In this document: positions 36,985-44,968 of the stretch, in pieces
How the letters are laid out: the number at the start of each line of letters is the position of its first letter
How positions within the stretch are numbered: position 1 is the stretch's first letter
DNA from: JAMXLO01 sp963726125
GTDB taxonomy: Bacteria; Pseudomonadota; Alphaproteobacteria; Acetobacterales; Acetobacteraceae
Direction: 5' to 3'
Length of the DNA: 64,000 nucleotides
Assembly (NCBI GenBank): GCA_963726125.1
Contig: CAVSBG010000009.1
Span: 248,001-312,000, forward strand
Notes under the pieces: model-generated
What the model saw: only the letters and a program-made list of their open reading frames with translations
Told to the model about the DNA's origin: nothing
Databases searched by the model: none
Position numbers and translations under genes: made by a program

Positions 36985-38781
36985 GTGCCTGCCCTCGCCC
37001 ACGCACTCTACCGTTTCAGGCCGTCAGGATTGCGCCAGGTCCGCCTTTGCAGCGGGCTGGTGTGCTTCAGTTACGTGTCATTGCATCTCACAAACCACGC
37101 GCTCGGCAACGTCTCGCTGGCACTGATGGAGCGCGGTCTGCTGGTGCAGAAGTTCATCTGGCAAGGCTGGGTCGGCACCGCGGCGTTATACTCTGCGCTG
37201 ACTGTGCATTTCATCCTGGGCCTGTACGCACTGTACGAGCGACGCCGCCTGCACTGGACGCCGGCGGAACTCGCGCAACTTCTGCTCGGTCTCGCGATAC
37301 CGCCGCTGCTGGCGAATCATCTGGCAGTGACGCGGATCGCGTTCGCCGAGTTCGATCTGACCAAGGGCTACGCGCAGGAGCTCTACTCATTCTGGATCGC
37401 ATCGCCGGCGCTGGGCTGGATCCAGCTGACGCTGCTGGTGGTGGCATGGCTGCATGGCTGCCTGGGCATCGCATTCTGGCTGCGGGTGAAGCCGTGGTTT
37501 GCACGATTGCGCGCACCGCTGTTGGCCGTGGTGGTGCTGCTGCCGATTCTGGCGTTGCTTGGCTATCTGCAGGCGGGTCGCGAAGTGACGGCGCTCGCAC
37601 AGGACCCGGCATGGCGCACGGCAACCACTGCGACCATGCACACCGGCACGCCGCAGCAGAATCTCTGGCTGACCAATCTGCGCAACGACTTCCTGTTGTT
37701 CGACGGTGTCGCCCTGGCCTTTGTCATTCTGGCACGCCTCGCACGCGCCGCGTTCGACCGGCGCCGCGGTCGCATCTGCGTCTCCTATCCGGACGGACGC
37801 AGGCAGCACGTGCCGCTCGGCTTCAGCGTGATGGAGGCCAGCCTGCTCGCGGGCATTCCCCATGCGGGCCTGTGCGGTGCACGCGCGCGTTGCTCCTTGT
37901 GTCGCGTACGCGTGCTGGGCACGCCGTCTCTGCCGCCGATAGAGGAACCGGAGCGTCGTGTCCTGGCGCGGTTGCGGGTTGATCCAACGCTGGTCAGGTT
38001 GGCCTGCCAGCTGCGTCCGTTGCACGACGTCTCGGTGATGCCGCTGGTGCCGCCGGATGCGCAGGCCGCTTTCCTGCATCGTCGCCAGCAACTGGCCATG
38101 CCATATGAAAAGTTCGTCGCCGTCATGATGGTCGACATGCGCGGTGCGACGCAGCTTGCGGCGGCGCGATTGCCCTACGACAACGTGTTCATCCTCGGGA
38201 GGTTTGTCGCCGCAATCTCGTCAGCGGTGCTGGAGGCCGGGGGATTGCCCAACCAGTTCCTCGGCGACGGCGTACTGGCGATCTTTGGCCTGAACTGCGA
38301 CGAGCGTTCGGCTTGCCGTCAGGCCGTCACAGCAGTCGCACTGGTCGCGCGCAACATTCGCCAGCTAAACGTCAGCCTGGTGCACGAGCTGCCCGCCCCG
38401 ATCGACTTCGGCGTGGGTGTGCATTGCGGGCCGGCGATCGTCGGCGAGATTGGCTTCCGCGACCACGTGGCCTTCACCGCGCTCGGCGACGCGCCGAACA
38501 TGGCATCGCGGCTGGAATCACTGACCAAGGATCTCGGTTGTCGGGCGGTCGTGTCGGACGATGTGCTGCGTCATGCCGCGTTCGGCAACGACATGCCGCA
38601 GCTTGAACCGCACCTCGCGCCATTGCGCGGAAGAGCTGAACCGATGCCAGTGCGGGTGGTGCGCGACATCGAGCGCGAGCTGGGGTTGACAATAACTCAT
38701 CGCCGGCTGGACCGGACAACGGCCAGCCCCGACGTCTCGATAACCCCTCCCCCGCTTGCGGGGGAGGCAGGGAGGGGGTGA
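36985..38781 (+). CDS. Membrane nucleotide cyclase with haem-type anchor and 2Fe-2S domain (CyaC-like)
   Basis: A 598-residue three-part protein from GTG 36985, preceded by CAGGAG. Residues 20-255 hold about six membrane helices of succinate-dehydrogenase/fumarate-reductase cytochrome-b type, with candidate haem ligands His34, His38, His75, His112 and His157. Residues 263-350 form a ferredoxin domain with Cys297, Cys303, Cys306 and Cys341. Residues 375-570 are a class III cyclase: metal-binding Asp384 (VDMRGATQ) and Asp428 (FLGDGVLAIFG), and LGDAPNMASRLESL. The purine-selecting Lys is Gln424, so ATP specificity is not assured. This resembles the quinone-responsive CyaC of Sinorhizobium. The last ten residues are encoded by a C/G-tract repeat. 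Confidence 0.88.
   Translation: MPALAHALYRFRPSGLRQVRLCSGLVCFSYVSLHLTNHALGNVSLALMERGLLVQKFIWQGWVGTAALYSALTVHFILGLYALYERRRLHWTPAELAQLLLGLAIPPLLANHLAVTRIAFAEFDLTKGYAQELYSFWIASPALGWIQLTLLVVAWLHGCLGIAFWLRVKPWFARLRAPLLAVVVLLPILALLGYLQAGREVTALAQDPAWRTATTATMHTGTPQQNLWLTNLRNDFLLFDGVALAFVILARLARAAFDRRRGRICVSYPDGRRQHVPLGFSVMEASLLAGIPHAGLCGARARCSLCRVRVLGTPSLPPIEEPERRVLARLRVDPTLVRLACQLRPLHDVSVMPLVPPDAQAAFLHRRQQLAMPYEKFVAVMMVDMRGATQLAAARLPYDNVFILGRFVAAISSAVLEAGGLPNQFLGDGVLAIFGLNCDERSACRQAVTAVALVARNIRQLNVSLVHELPAPIDFGVGVHCGPAIVGEIGFRDHVAFTALGDAPNMASRLESLTKDLGCRAVVSDDVLRHAAFGNDMPQLEPHLAPLRGRAEPMPVRVVRDIERELGLTITHRRLDRTTASPDVSITPPPLAGEAGRG
38744..38778. repeat. Dispersed C/G-tract hairpin repeat
   Basis: CCCCTCCCCCGCTTGCGGGG then GAGGCAGGGAGGGGG: a copy of the CCCTCCCC-TTGCGGGAGGGG element. 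It overlaps the last codons and stop of the cyclase gene, so the protein tail (TPPPLAGEAGRG) derives from it. It could also terminate transcription. Confidence 0.65.
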
Positions 38782-38942
38782 AACGTTGTTTGCCGGGACA
38801 AGCCATGCTGCCAGCGTTTCTTCTTTGCCTGCACCTCAAGCGATCCGCGCGTCGGTGTGAATCGACTCATACCCGCTGATTTCGTGCGTCTTCTAAGGAG
38901 TGCGTGACCCGACCCACTCACGCAACCCGAGGAGACTTTCAG

Positions 38943-39614
38943 ATGCGCGCACTTTCCCTTACCGCGATCCTGAGCTTGGCCACCGCATTGGTCGCGAGCC
39001 ATGCCGTTGCCGCGCCAATTCCAACGATCGAGGCTGAGGTCGGCCCGGTAGCGACAGTTCCGATCACCAGCGGCAGTGTCTCGTTCGATGGCGTCACTGT
39101 CACCGGCGCGCCCACCATCGGCAGCGCCACGCAGGAAATCCTGCAGGTCAATGCTGCGACCACGATCAGTGGCATTTTCAATCCGCTGTCGATCATGGCG
39201 ACGGAATTCAATCTGTCCAACCCAAGCCCTGTCGCGCAGTTCACTGCCGCGATCTCCGGCATCCTGGCACCACTGACGACGGTTTCCTGGAGCACCTATC
39301 TCGACCCGAACAACACCCCGCTCGGCACCGGCGAACTCATCGCATCGGGCAGCTTTTCCAATCCATCGTCGCAGATCTCGCTGGGCTTCACCGATCCGGT
39401 GGCCGCAGGTATCCGATCGCTTGCCGGGTCATTCGCCCTGACCGAACTGCTGAGCGTTTCCGGGCCCGCTGGTGCGACAGTGACTTTCAATTCCTCCATC
39501 ACCGCGACGGCCGCACAGGTGTCCGAACCGGGGTCACTCGCCCTGCTCGGCATCGGCCTGCTGGGGCTCGGGCTCATCACGCCGGCGACACGCGGAACGC
39601 GTCCAATCCGGTAG
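38943..39614 (+). CDS. PEP-CTERM sorting-domain exported protein
   Basis: A 223-residue protein with signal peptide MRALSLTAILSLATALVASH (cleavage near AVA-AP). The body is Thr/Ser-rich and beta-prone. The C-terminus SEPGSLALLGIGLLGLGLIT is followed by basic residues. This is the PEP-CTERM arrangement: a short motif (here S-E-P), a hydrophobic helix and a basic tail, recognised by exosortase. It is probably an extracellular matrix or surface protein. ATG at 38943 follows GAGGAG; a longer reading adds a non-signal extension. No exosortase gene is in the window. Confidence 0.8.
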   Translation: MRALSLTAILSLATALVASHAVAAPIPTIEAEVGPVATVPITSGSVSFDGVTVTGAPTIGSATQEILQVNAATTISGIFNPLSIMATEFNLSNPSPVAQFTAAISGILAPLTTVSWSTYLDPNNTPLGTGELIASGSFSNPSSQISLGFTDPVAAGIRSLAGSFALTELLSVSGPAGATVTFNSSITATAAQVSEPGSLALLGIGLLGLGLITPATRGTRPIR

Positions 39615-39635
39615 CGGCGGAGGCTACTGCAGTCG

Positions 39636-40709
39636 TCACTTCAGGTTGGCCAGCACGATCTCGCGCCATATACGTATCGGTGTGATCCAATCATTCGGTG
39701 CGTTGTAGGCACCGCAGAACACCACGGTCGCGAGGCCAGCGTCCGGCATCAGAAACAGCCGCTGGCCGCCGTTGCCGATACCAGCGATCCATCGGCGCGC
39801 ACCGGACAGCGCCGGCGCTGTCGCTTCGCCGATCCACCAGAGACGACCGTATTTCAGGCCCTCGCCAGTATCCGCCACAGGTTGGAAACTTGCGTCGAGC
39901 CACGCGCGCGAGACGACACGGGTACCGTTCCATTCGCCGCCCGCCAACACCATCCGACCGATCGTCAGCAGATCGCGCGGCCGTAGCCGAAGGCCTGACG
40001 CGGCGGAAACAATACCGTCGCTGCCCTTCGCCCACTCAAACGCGGTGATACCAAGCGGCGCAAACAGCGCCTGGTGCGCGAAGTCCTGCAACGCCATCCC
40101 GCTGCCGTTTGTGATCAGACTGCCAACCAGCGCTACCGCGCCGCCTGAGTAGATCCAGCGCTCGCCAGGCATGGCAACGAACGGGCGATCGAGGATGAAG
40201 CGGTTGCGGTCCGGCGCATCCTCCATGGCTCTTTCGCTGTTCGCGGGATCGGCGTACGAGCGCTGCTCATCCCACTCCATGCCCAACGTCATGTTCAAGG
40301 CGTGCCGAATAGTGAGTTGAGCGCGTCTCGGGTCCGCGAGGAGATCGGAATATTCGGGAAACTGTGCGAGCAATGGTGCGTCTGGCGCCGGCACCAGTCC
40401 GCGATCAAGCGCAATCCCATAGAGCAGACCGACGATGCTCTTGGTCACGGACCGCAGGTCGTGGAGCGTCTTGGGTGCGAACGTGACCGTGCCGAGCGGC
40501 CTGCCCCACGCTTCGTCCACTCCGGTATAATAGCGTTCCAGCGCGATGCCGCCGGAGCGCCATACCAGCACGGAGTGCACATCGAGCAGCAGGCCGGAGC
40601 GGACGCCGGCATCGAGTTTCTCAGGCAGATCGTGTTGGAAGTCCGCGTCGACGACACCAGGCGATGGCATTGCGACAGTTCCTGCAAGCAGTTGCACGGC
40701 GGCGGGCAC
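39636..40709 (-). CDS. Serine hydrolase, beta-lactamase (class C)/esterase family
   Basis: A 357-residue protein of the beta-lactamase-fold esterase group (relatives include 6-aminohexanoate-dimer hydrolase and esterase EstB). The catalytic Ser-x-x-Lys is SVTK (residues 87-90, in HDLRSVTKSIVGLLYGIALD). The tyrosine motif is YSGGAVAL (about residue 186), and a late GNGGQRLFLMPDAG strand carries the third motif. No clear signal peptide is seen. The GTG at 40709 lies 7 bp after the AraC-gene stop; ATG at 40670 is an alternative. It is probably co-transcribed with that regulator. Confidence 0.85.
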   Translation of the reverse strand: MPAAVQLLAGTVAMPSPGVVDADFQHDLPEKLDAGVRSGLLLDVHSVLVWRSGGIALERYYTGVDEAWGRPLGTVTFAPKTLHDLRSVTKSIVGLLYGIALDRGLVPAPDAPLLAQFPEYSDLLADPRRAQLTIRHALNMTLGMEWDEQRSYADPANSERAMEDAPDRNRFILDRPFVAMPGERWIYSGGAVALVGSLITNGSGMALQDFAHQALFAPLGITAFEWAKGSDGIVSAASGLRLRPRDLLTIGRMVLAGGEWNGTRVVSRAWLDASFQPVADTGEGLKYGRLWWIGEATAPALSGARRWIAGIGNGGQRLFLMPDAGLATVVFCGAYNAPNDWITPIRIWREIVLANLK

Positions 40710-40716
40710 GCGCTGT

Positions 40717-41550
40717 TCAAGTCTTGATCGGCAGCCAGACCTCTATCGTTCCTAGGCCCGTGCGTGGATCGAAACGGGAGTACAGCTCGAAATCGGGGGC
40801 GTCGGCGTGTTCGCGGCCCGAGGACGGCAGCCACTTGTTCCAGATCGTATAGATAGTGGCCCGCAACCGAGAGACGTGGTCACGATGCGGGAACACTGCA
40901 TAGTGCTGGGCGGCAATGCGCAGGCGGCTGAACTCGCTGGGCAAATCGTCGAAGTTCGCCACCTCGACTCCGGCGATGTATTCGAAATTACCCGCACCGT
41001 CGGCGTTGCAGCACACTCCATAGGCAGTGTCGCCGACCTGCCCGGCGATGTTGCCGATATATGGCTGGAACTGCTGCCATTGATGCGGGATGCCGTGGTT
41101 TGTTTCAAAGCTGTAACGCTGGCCGAGGCCCGCGATCAGCAGCGTGCGACCGTTCTCGAAGCGTGGCGGTTCCAGGTCAACAATCAAGGATTCGTCCATT
41201 CTGAATGGCTCCACAGGTGAGAGGGCGTCAAGCTTGCCTTGCGCCCGCACCGCTTCCGGCGTCAGGCCGAATTGATCGCGGAAGGCACGGGTGAACGCCT
41301 CGTGCGAGCCATAACCCGCGCCGAGTGCAATGCTCAGGATATCCGGCGCGCCGGCCACGAGATGCCGGGCTGCCTCGGTCAGGCGGCGGCCGCGCATATA
41401 GCGCATGACGGATTGTCCGGTGGCGATACCGAATGCGCGCAACAGGTTGTAGCGAGAGACGCCACTGGCCTCCGCGATGTCCGCCAGGGACAGCTCGTTC
41501 GTCAGATGCACCTCGATGAACCACAGTGCCTTACCAACGGGATGTGTCAT
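40717..41550 (-). CDS. AraC-family regulator with GyrI-like effector-binding domain
   Basis: A 277-residue regulator of the Rob/SoxS-like two-part type. The N-terminal AraC double helix-turn-helix (1-105) has LSLADIAEASGVSRYNLLRA and ILSIALGAGYGSHEAFTRAF. The C-terminal GyrI-like/effector-binding domain (about 115-277) has IAGLGQRYSFETNHGIPHQW, YGVCCNADGAGNFEYIAGVE and a terminal IEVWLPIK. Such proteins respond to amphipathic small molecules. It is 7 bp upstream of the serine hydrolase gene, its likely target or partner. Confidence 0.9.
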   Translation of the reverse strand: MTHPVGKALWFIEVHLTNELSLADIAEASGVSRYNLLRAFGIATGQSVMRYMRGRRLTEAARHLVAGAPDILSIALGAGYGSHEAFTRAFRDQFGLTPEAVRAQGKLDALSPVEPFRMDESLIVDLEPPRFENGRTLLIAGLGQRYSFETNHGIPHQWQQFQPYIGNIAGQVGDTAYGVCCNADGAGNFEYIAGVEVANFDDLPSEFSRLRIAAQHYAVFPHRDHVSRLRATIYTIWNKWLPSSGREHADAPDFELYSRFDPRTGLGTIEVWLPIKT

Positions 41551-41565
41551 TGCCGGTTCATGTAC

Positions 41566-41832
41566 TTACCGGCACATCGTTATCGCCTGGCCATGCGCGC
41601 CGCTTGATCGGTATTGCGGCGCGCCATCGTCGAGCGCCACAGCCAAACTGATTGCGAGCAATGCCAAGAATGTCAGCACGGCGCTGGCTGAATCGGAGTA
41701 TTTCCACTGCCGGCGCCCCGCGTCGAAATAGCCAGGCAGCGTCTTCCAGTTGCTGCTCGCGACATTCACTGGATAGGTAAACGTCCAAATACCCAGGCGC
41801 AGATCAGCACCATTGCGTGTCTCCCTGAGCAC
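41566..41832 (-). CDS. Possible small single-pass membrane protein (uncertain)
   Basis: A minus-strand frame from GTG 41832 gives 88 residues (LRLGIWTFTYPVNVASSNWK, GYFDAGRRQWKYSDSASAVL) with one membrane helix, AVLTFLALLAISLAVAL. The composition is protein-like and the region is otherwise a 300-bp gap between the glutamine-synthetase-like and AraC genes. No family is recognised, the start is weak, and the frame continues upstream into the neighbouring gene, so it may be a remnant of a larger membrane protein. Confidence 0.35.
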   Translation of the reverse strand: MLRETRNGADLRLGIWTFTYPVNVASSNWKTLPGYFDAGRRQWKYSDSASAVLTFLALLAISLAVALDDGAPQYRSSGAHGQAITMCR

Positions 41833-41870
41833 CGGAATGTCGAACGTCGGGTGTCGGGGCGGGTTGCCGA

Positions 41871-43145
41871 TCAGTAGATCTCGAAATAGCGGTCGCAGCG
41901 TTCGTTCACTGCCCATTCGGCTATATGGTGGAGCTCGGAGCGCTTGTGACGGAGGTAGGCCTCCAGGAAGACCGGGCCGAACCAGCCGGCGACCGCCTTG
42001 CTTGCCGCCATGCCATCCAGCGCCTGGCCAAGTGATGCGGGGAGCGCATCGGAACCGTCCGCCGCCGCCGGCAGTCCAAGCTTGCGTCGCAACCCATCGG
42101 CGCCGGCGAAGATGACCGCGCCCAGCGCCATGTACGGACTGGCGGCACCGTCGCAGACCCGGAATTCCAGGTTGAACTGCCGCGCCGTTTCGGCGGGATC
42201 CGTGGCAGCGAACACCGGGCAGATGCGCAACGCCGCGCCGCGATCCTGCTGCTGGATGTCGATCAGCGTCGGTGCCCAACGGTTTGGCGTCAGCCGCAAA
42301 TACGAGACCGGCGAAGGCGCGGTGATCGCACAGATAGCCGGCAGATGCTCCAGCACGCCGGCGCAGAAATGCTGCGCCGCCATGCTGAGACCCATCGGCC
42401 CGGTCGGCGCGAAGGTCACCGGAGCGCCGGAAGCGTCCTGCAGGCTCATATGGATATGCACCCCATTGCCGACGCCGGATGCCTCGGGCATCGGCGTGAA
42501 GGATGCGCGATGGCCGTGGCGATGCGCCGCCGCCCGCGCCATCTCACGGGCGATGACTGCCTGATCGGCCGCTGTCAGCGCCGGGTTCGGCGCCACCGTC
42601 ACTTCGAACTGGCGCGCACCATATTCCGGAAGAAACGAGTCCGGCGTGACGCCGGCGGCGCGCATGGCGGCAACGAAAGTCTCGCCGAACGTGCCTTGCC
42701 GACGGAACGCGCCCAGGCTGTAGGAGTCGCCATCGCGCTGTTGATTGCCTGTATAGACGAATTCCTGCTCAAAGGCGGCGATCAGACGCAGGCCTGACAC
42801 GTCGTCCAGCGTGGCGATCGCGCGGCGGAGGAACTCGCGCGGGCAGCACTCCCAAGGCGAACCATCCGTGTTGCGGATGTCGCCCAGGAAGAAATGCTCC
42901 GGCGCGGAGCCGTCGGCGAAGTCAACCCGGACTTCGGCCGCTGGATCGGGCACGATCATCAGGTCGCCACCGGTGCCGAACGGCGTGTCCAGGATGGGGC
43001 CAAAGGCCGTCTGCATCAGGTTGGAATGCGTCCAGCCGATGCCTTTGCTTCGACGCTTCTCCAGGTCACTGGCGGGGAAGCCCTTGCCGCGGACATGCCC
43101 GGCGATGTCGCAAGTACCGACGAAGATGAGTTCCTCGCGCACCAT
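41871..43145 (-). CDS. Glutamine synthetase family protein
   Basis: A 424-residue member of the glutamine-synthetase superfamily. Catalytic-domain motifs are FEQEFVYTG (metal-binding Glu pair), ARQFEVTVAPNPALTAADQA, the GVGNGVHIHMSLQD metal-histidine motif and LTPNRWAP, with R-rich nucleotide contacts near RAALRICPV-like sequence. It is shorter than GlnA and resembles gamma-glutamyl-amine ligases (PuuA/GlnA3 types), so glutamine synthesis itself is unlikely. ATG at 43145 follows CAGGAGAACACC, the same ribosome site as the cyclase gene; an in-frame ATG 18 bases upstream overlaps it. Confidence 0.87.
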   Translation of the reverse strand: MVREELIFVGTCDIAGHVRGKGFPASDLEKRRSKGIGWTHSNLMQTAFGPILDTPFGTGGDLMIVPDPAAEVRVDFADGSAPEHFFLGDIRNTDGSPWECCPREFLRRAIATLDDVSGLRLIAAFEQEFVYTGNQQRDGDSYSLGAFRRQGTFGETFVAAMRAAGVTPDSFLPEYGARQFEVTVAPNPALTAADQAVIAREMARAAAHRHGHRASFTPMPEASGVGNGVHIHMSLQDASGAPVTFAPTGPMGLSMAAQHFCAGVLEHLPAICAITAPSPVSYLRLTPNRWAPTLIDIQQQDRGAALRICPVFAATDPAETARQFNLEFRVCDGAASPYMALGAVIFAGADGLRRKLGLPAAADGSDALPASLGQALDGMAASKAVAGWFGPVFLEAYLRHKRSELHHIAEWAVNERCDRYFEIY

Positions 43146-43275
43146 GGTGTTCTCCTGCTGCATGTGAGACAAACGGTAACCGCGCTTGCGCAACAGTGCC
43201 ACGGCGCTACTTTGCCTCGGAATCGGCTCATGAGCCGATTCGCCCGCCTGTCAAGTCGCCCCAGAGGGATCCCCA

Positions 43276-43614
43276 ATGAACGCACGTAAACTCACACTCG
43301 CCGTCAGTCTGTTTGCAATGGCGGGCCTGTCCGCCTGTTCGTCGTCCAGCCCGCCACCGCCGCCGCCGGCGCCCGCTCCGGTCGCTGCTCCGGCGCCTCC
43401 CCCACCGGCCCCCATGATGCCGGCCAACCTGACGCCGAAGCAGCAGCAGGTCGCCAAGGTGCAGATGGCGCTGAACTCGAACGGCGCGCAGCTCACTGTG
43501 GACGGCAAGTGGGGCCCGGCGTCGTCGGCCGCCCTGAAGTCCTTCCAGTCTGCGCATAGCTTGAAGCCCACCGGCAAGATGGATGGTGCGACCGCCAAGG
43601 CGCTCGGCATGTGA
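43276..43614 (+). CDS. Peptidoglycan-binding lipoprotein
   Basis: A 112-residue lipoprotein. The signal peptide ends in the lipobox LSAC with Cys21. A linker of Ser, Pro and Ala (PPPPPPAPAPVAAPAPPPPA) follows, then a single PG_binding_1 domain: QVAKVQMALNSNGAQLTVDG, KWGPASSAALKSFQSAHSLK and PTGKMDGATAKALG. It should sit in the outer membrane and contact the cell wall. It is monocistronic, with a strong GC hairpin directly downstream. Confidence 0.9.
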   Translation: MNARKLTLAVSLFAMAGLSACSSSSPPPPPPAPAPVAAPAPPPPAPMMPANLTPKQQQVAKVQMALNSNGAQLTVDGKWGPASSAALKSFQSAHSLKPTGKMDGATAKALGM

Positions 43615-43620
43615 TCCGTT

Positions 43621-43658
43621 CCGCCGCGCCGCGCGGGGTGTCCTGCGCGGCGCGGCGG
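43621..43658 (+). terminator. Strong GC hairpin after the peptidoglycan-binding lipoprotein
   Basis: CCGCCGCGCCGCGC and GCGCGGCGCGGCGG form a perfect 14-bp stem with a 10-base loop, 6 bp after the lipoprotein stop. There is no T-run, so it may be a rho-dependent or stability element. Confidence 0.6.
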
Positions 43659-43787
43659 CACGTCTACAGCGTTACACGCTTTATTAAGACGGTTGTGGGA
43701 ATGTCGCACCCCATGGCGGCATGCCCTAAGTTTACTCACGTCAACGCATAGCCCGTGCCAGCACACCCAAGGGAGCAGGCGCGCAAA

Positions 43788-44849
43788 ATGCCGGACTTGC
43801 CCAGCGTCGATGTCAATCTGATTGTCTATAATAATGAACAGACGATCGGGCCGACGATAGAGAGCATTCTGGCGCAAACCTGGCCCGCAGTGTCGGTGAC
43901 GGTGATCGACAACGCGTCTGACGATGGGACGTCAGAAGTGGTCGCGAAATATGCCGCCAGCGAACCATCCATCAGAGTGCGTCGCAATCGCTGCAACGTG
44001 GGCCCGATTGCCAACATCCAGCGGGCCTTCTGGCTCGGCGAAGCCGACTATGTCATGCCCAAGACCGGCGACGATTTGATCGCGCCGGACTACGTCGAGC
44101 AGCTTATGGCTGTCATGCTGGAATTCCCAGACTGCGCGATGTGCCACGCCGCAGGTCTGGTCATTTCTGCCGAGGGACAGGTCGAATTCCGCTATCCAAA
44201 CGAGCACCTGCTCATCGCGACGGGACCAAATCCGGTGTCGCGTGCCCGGCACGTGATGCAACGGTATACGACCGCCCCAAGCTTTTGGGGCATCTATCGG
44301 CGCGACGCCGTGGATCAGCTGTCAACGATCCGTTATCGATCAGGCTTCGACCATGTCGTGCTGGCGGAATTGGCGCTGTATGGCGAGATCCGCCATGTGC
44401 CATTGCCGCTATTCTGGCGGCGTGGTGAGGGCAAGCCCGTAATGCACCTGGCTCGCGGCACGACCGAGCAGGGCAACCGTGGGGTCGCGCTGGATAACGT
44501 GCTTGGCGATCAGCGCTGGCGCACGCCGCTCATCACCACCGCCTATACGCATGTGGAGGCGTTTATCGCCGCGCGCCTGCCGCTGGACCAGCGGCTGCAG
44601 CTCGTGGGGATGGTGCCTGGTATCTTCCGCGACCGATGGCTGTCGCCGATGCGGCGGGAGGTCGAGATGTTGCGCAGCGCGCTCCCTGGCCTGCTGCACG
44701 AGATCGCCACTGTCGCGCCAACCGAGGCAACGCTGCTTGCCCACGCTGTGGTCGATGTGTTGCTGGCGGCGCGGCTGATCTTGCCGGAGGAAGATCTTTC
44801 ATTGGCTCTGATGGAGATCGCCGCACTGACCGGACAGTGTGATCGGTAA
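43788..44849 (+). CDS. Family 2 glycosyltransferase
   Basis: A 353-residue protein with the GT-A fold: VDVNLIVYNNEQTIGPTIES, VTVIDNASDDGTSEVVAKYA and a metal/sugar region DYVMPKTGDDLIAPDYVEQL. The nucleotide-sugar transferase part covers residues 1-230; the remaining 120 residues are helical and unassigned. ATG at 43788 follows AGGGAGCAGG. It is probably a cytoplasmic transferase for surface polysaccharide, but no other polysaccharide genes are adjacent, so acceptor and sugar are unknown. Confidence 0.87.
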   Translation: MPDLPSVDVNLIVYNNEQTIGPTIESILAQTWPAVSVTVIDNASDDGTSEVVAKYAASEPSIRVRRNRCNVGPIANIQRAFWLGEADYVMPKTGDDLIAPDYVEQLMAVMLEFPDCAMCHAAGLVISAEGQVEFRYPNEHLLIATGPNPVSRARHVMQRYTTAPSFWGIYRRDAVDQLSTIRYRSGFDHVVLAELALYGEIRHVPLPLFWRRGEGKPVMHLARGTTEQGNRGVALDNVLGDQRWRTPLITTAYTHVEAFIAARLPLDQRLQLVGMVPGIFRDRWLSPMRREVEMLRSALPGLLHEIATVAPTEATLLAHAVVDVLLAARLILPEEDLSLALMEIAALTGQCDR

Positions 44850-44856
44850 GAGCAAC

Positions 44857-44892
44857 GACGCTGCGCGAAGGGTTTCGCTTAACGGCAGCGTC
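44857..44892. terminator. Stem-loop between convergent glycosyltransferase and pheT
   Basis: GACGCTGC (44857-44864) pairs with GCAGCGTC (44885-44892), enclosing a smaller GCGAA/TTCGC stem. It lies 8 bp after the glycosyltransferase stop and before the converging pheT end. Confidence 0.45.
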
Positions 44893-44968
44893 ACTGTGTC
44901 CTTCGCGGGATGAGTGGAGCGAGCGTCCCAACACCAGGACACAGTTCCTAGATCAGGCCGGTCAAGCC

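Noticed and set aside
41871..42279. Upstream extension of the small membrane-protein frame into the glutamine-synthetase-like gene
   Set aside because: Composition there is that of an antiparallel-codon shadow of the real enzyme gene; only the part after 41832 is protein-like.
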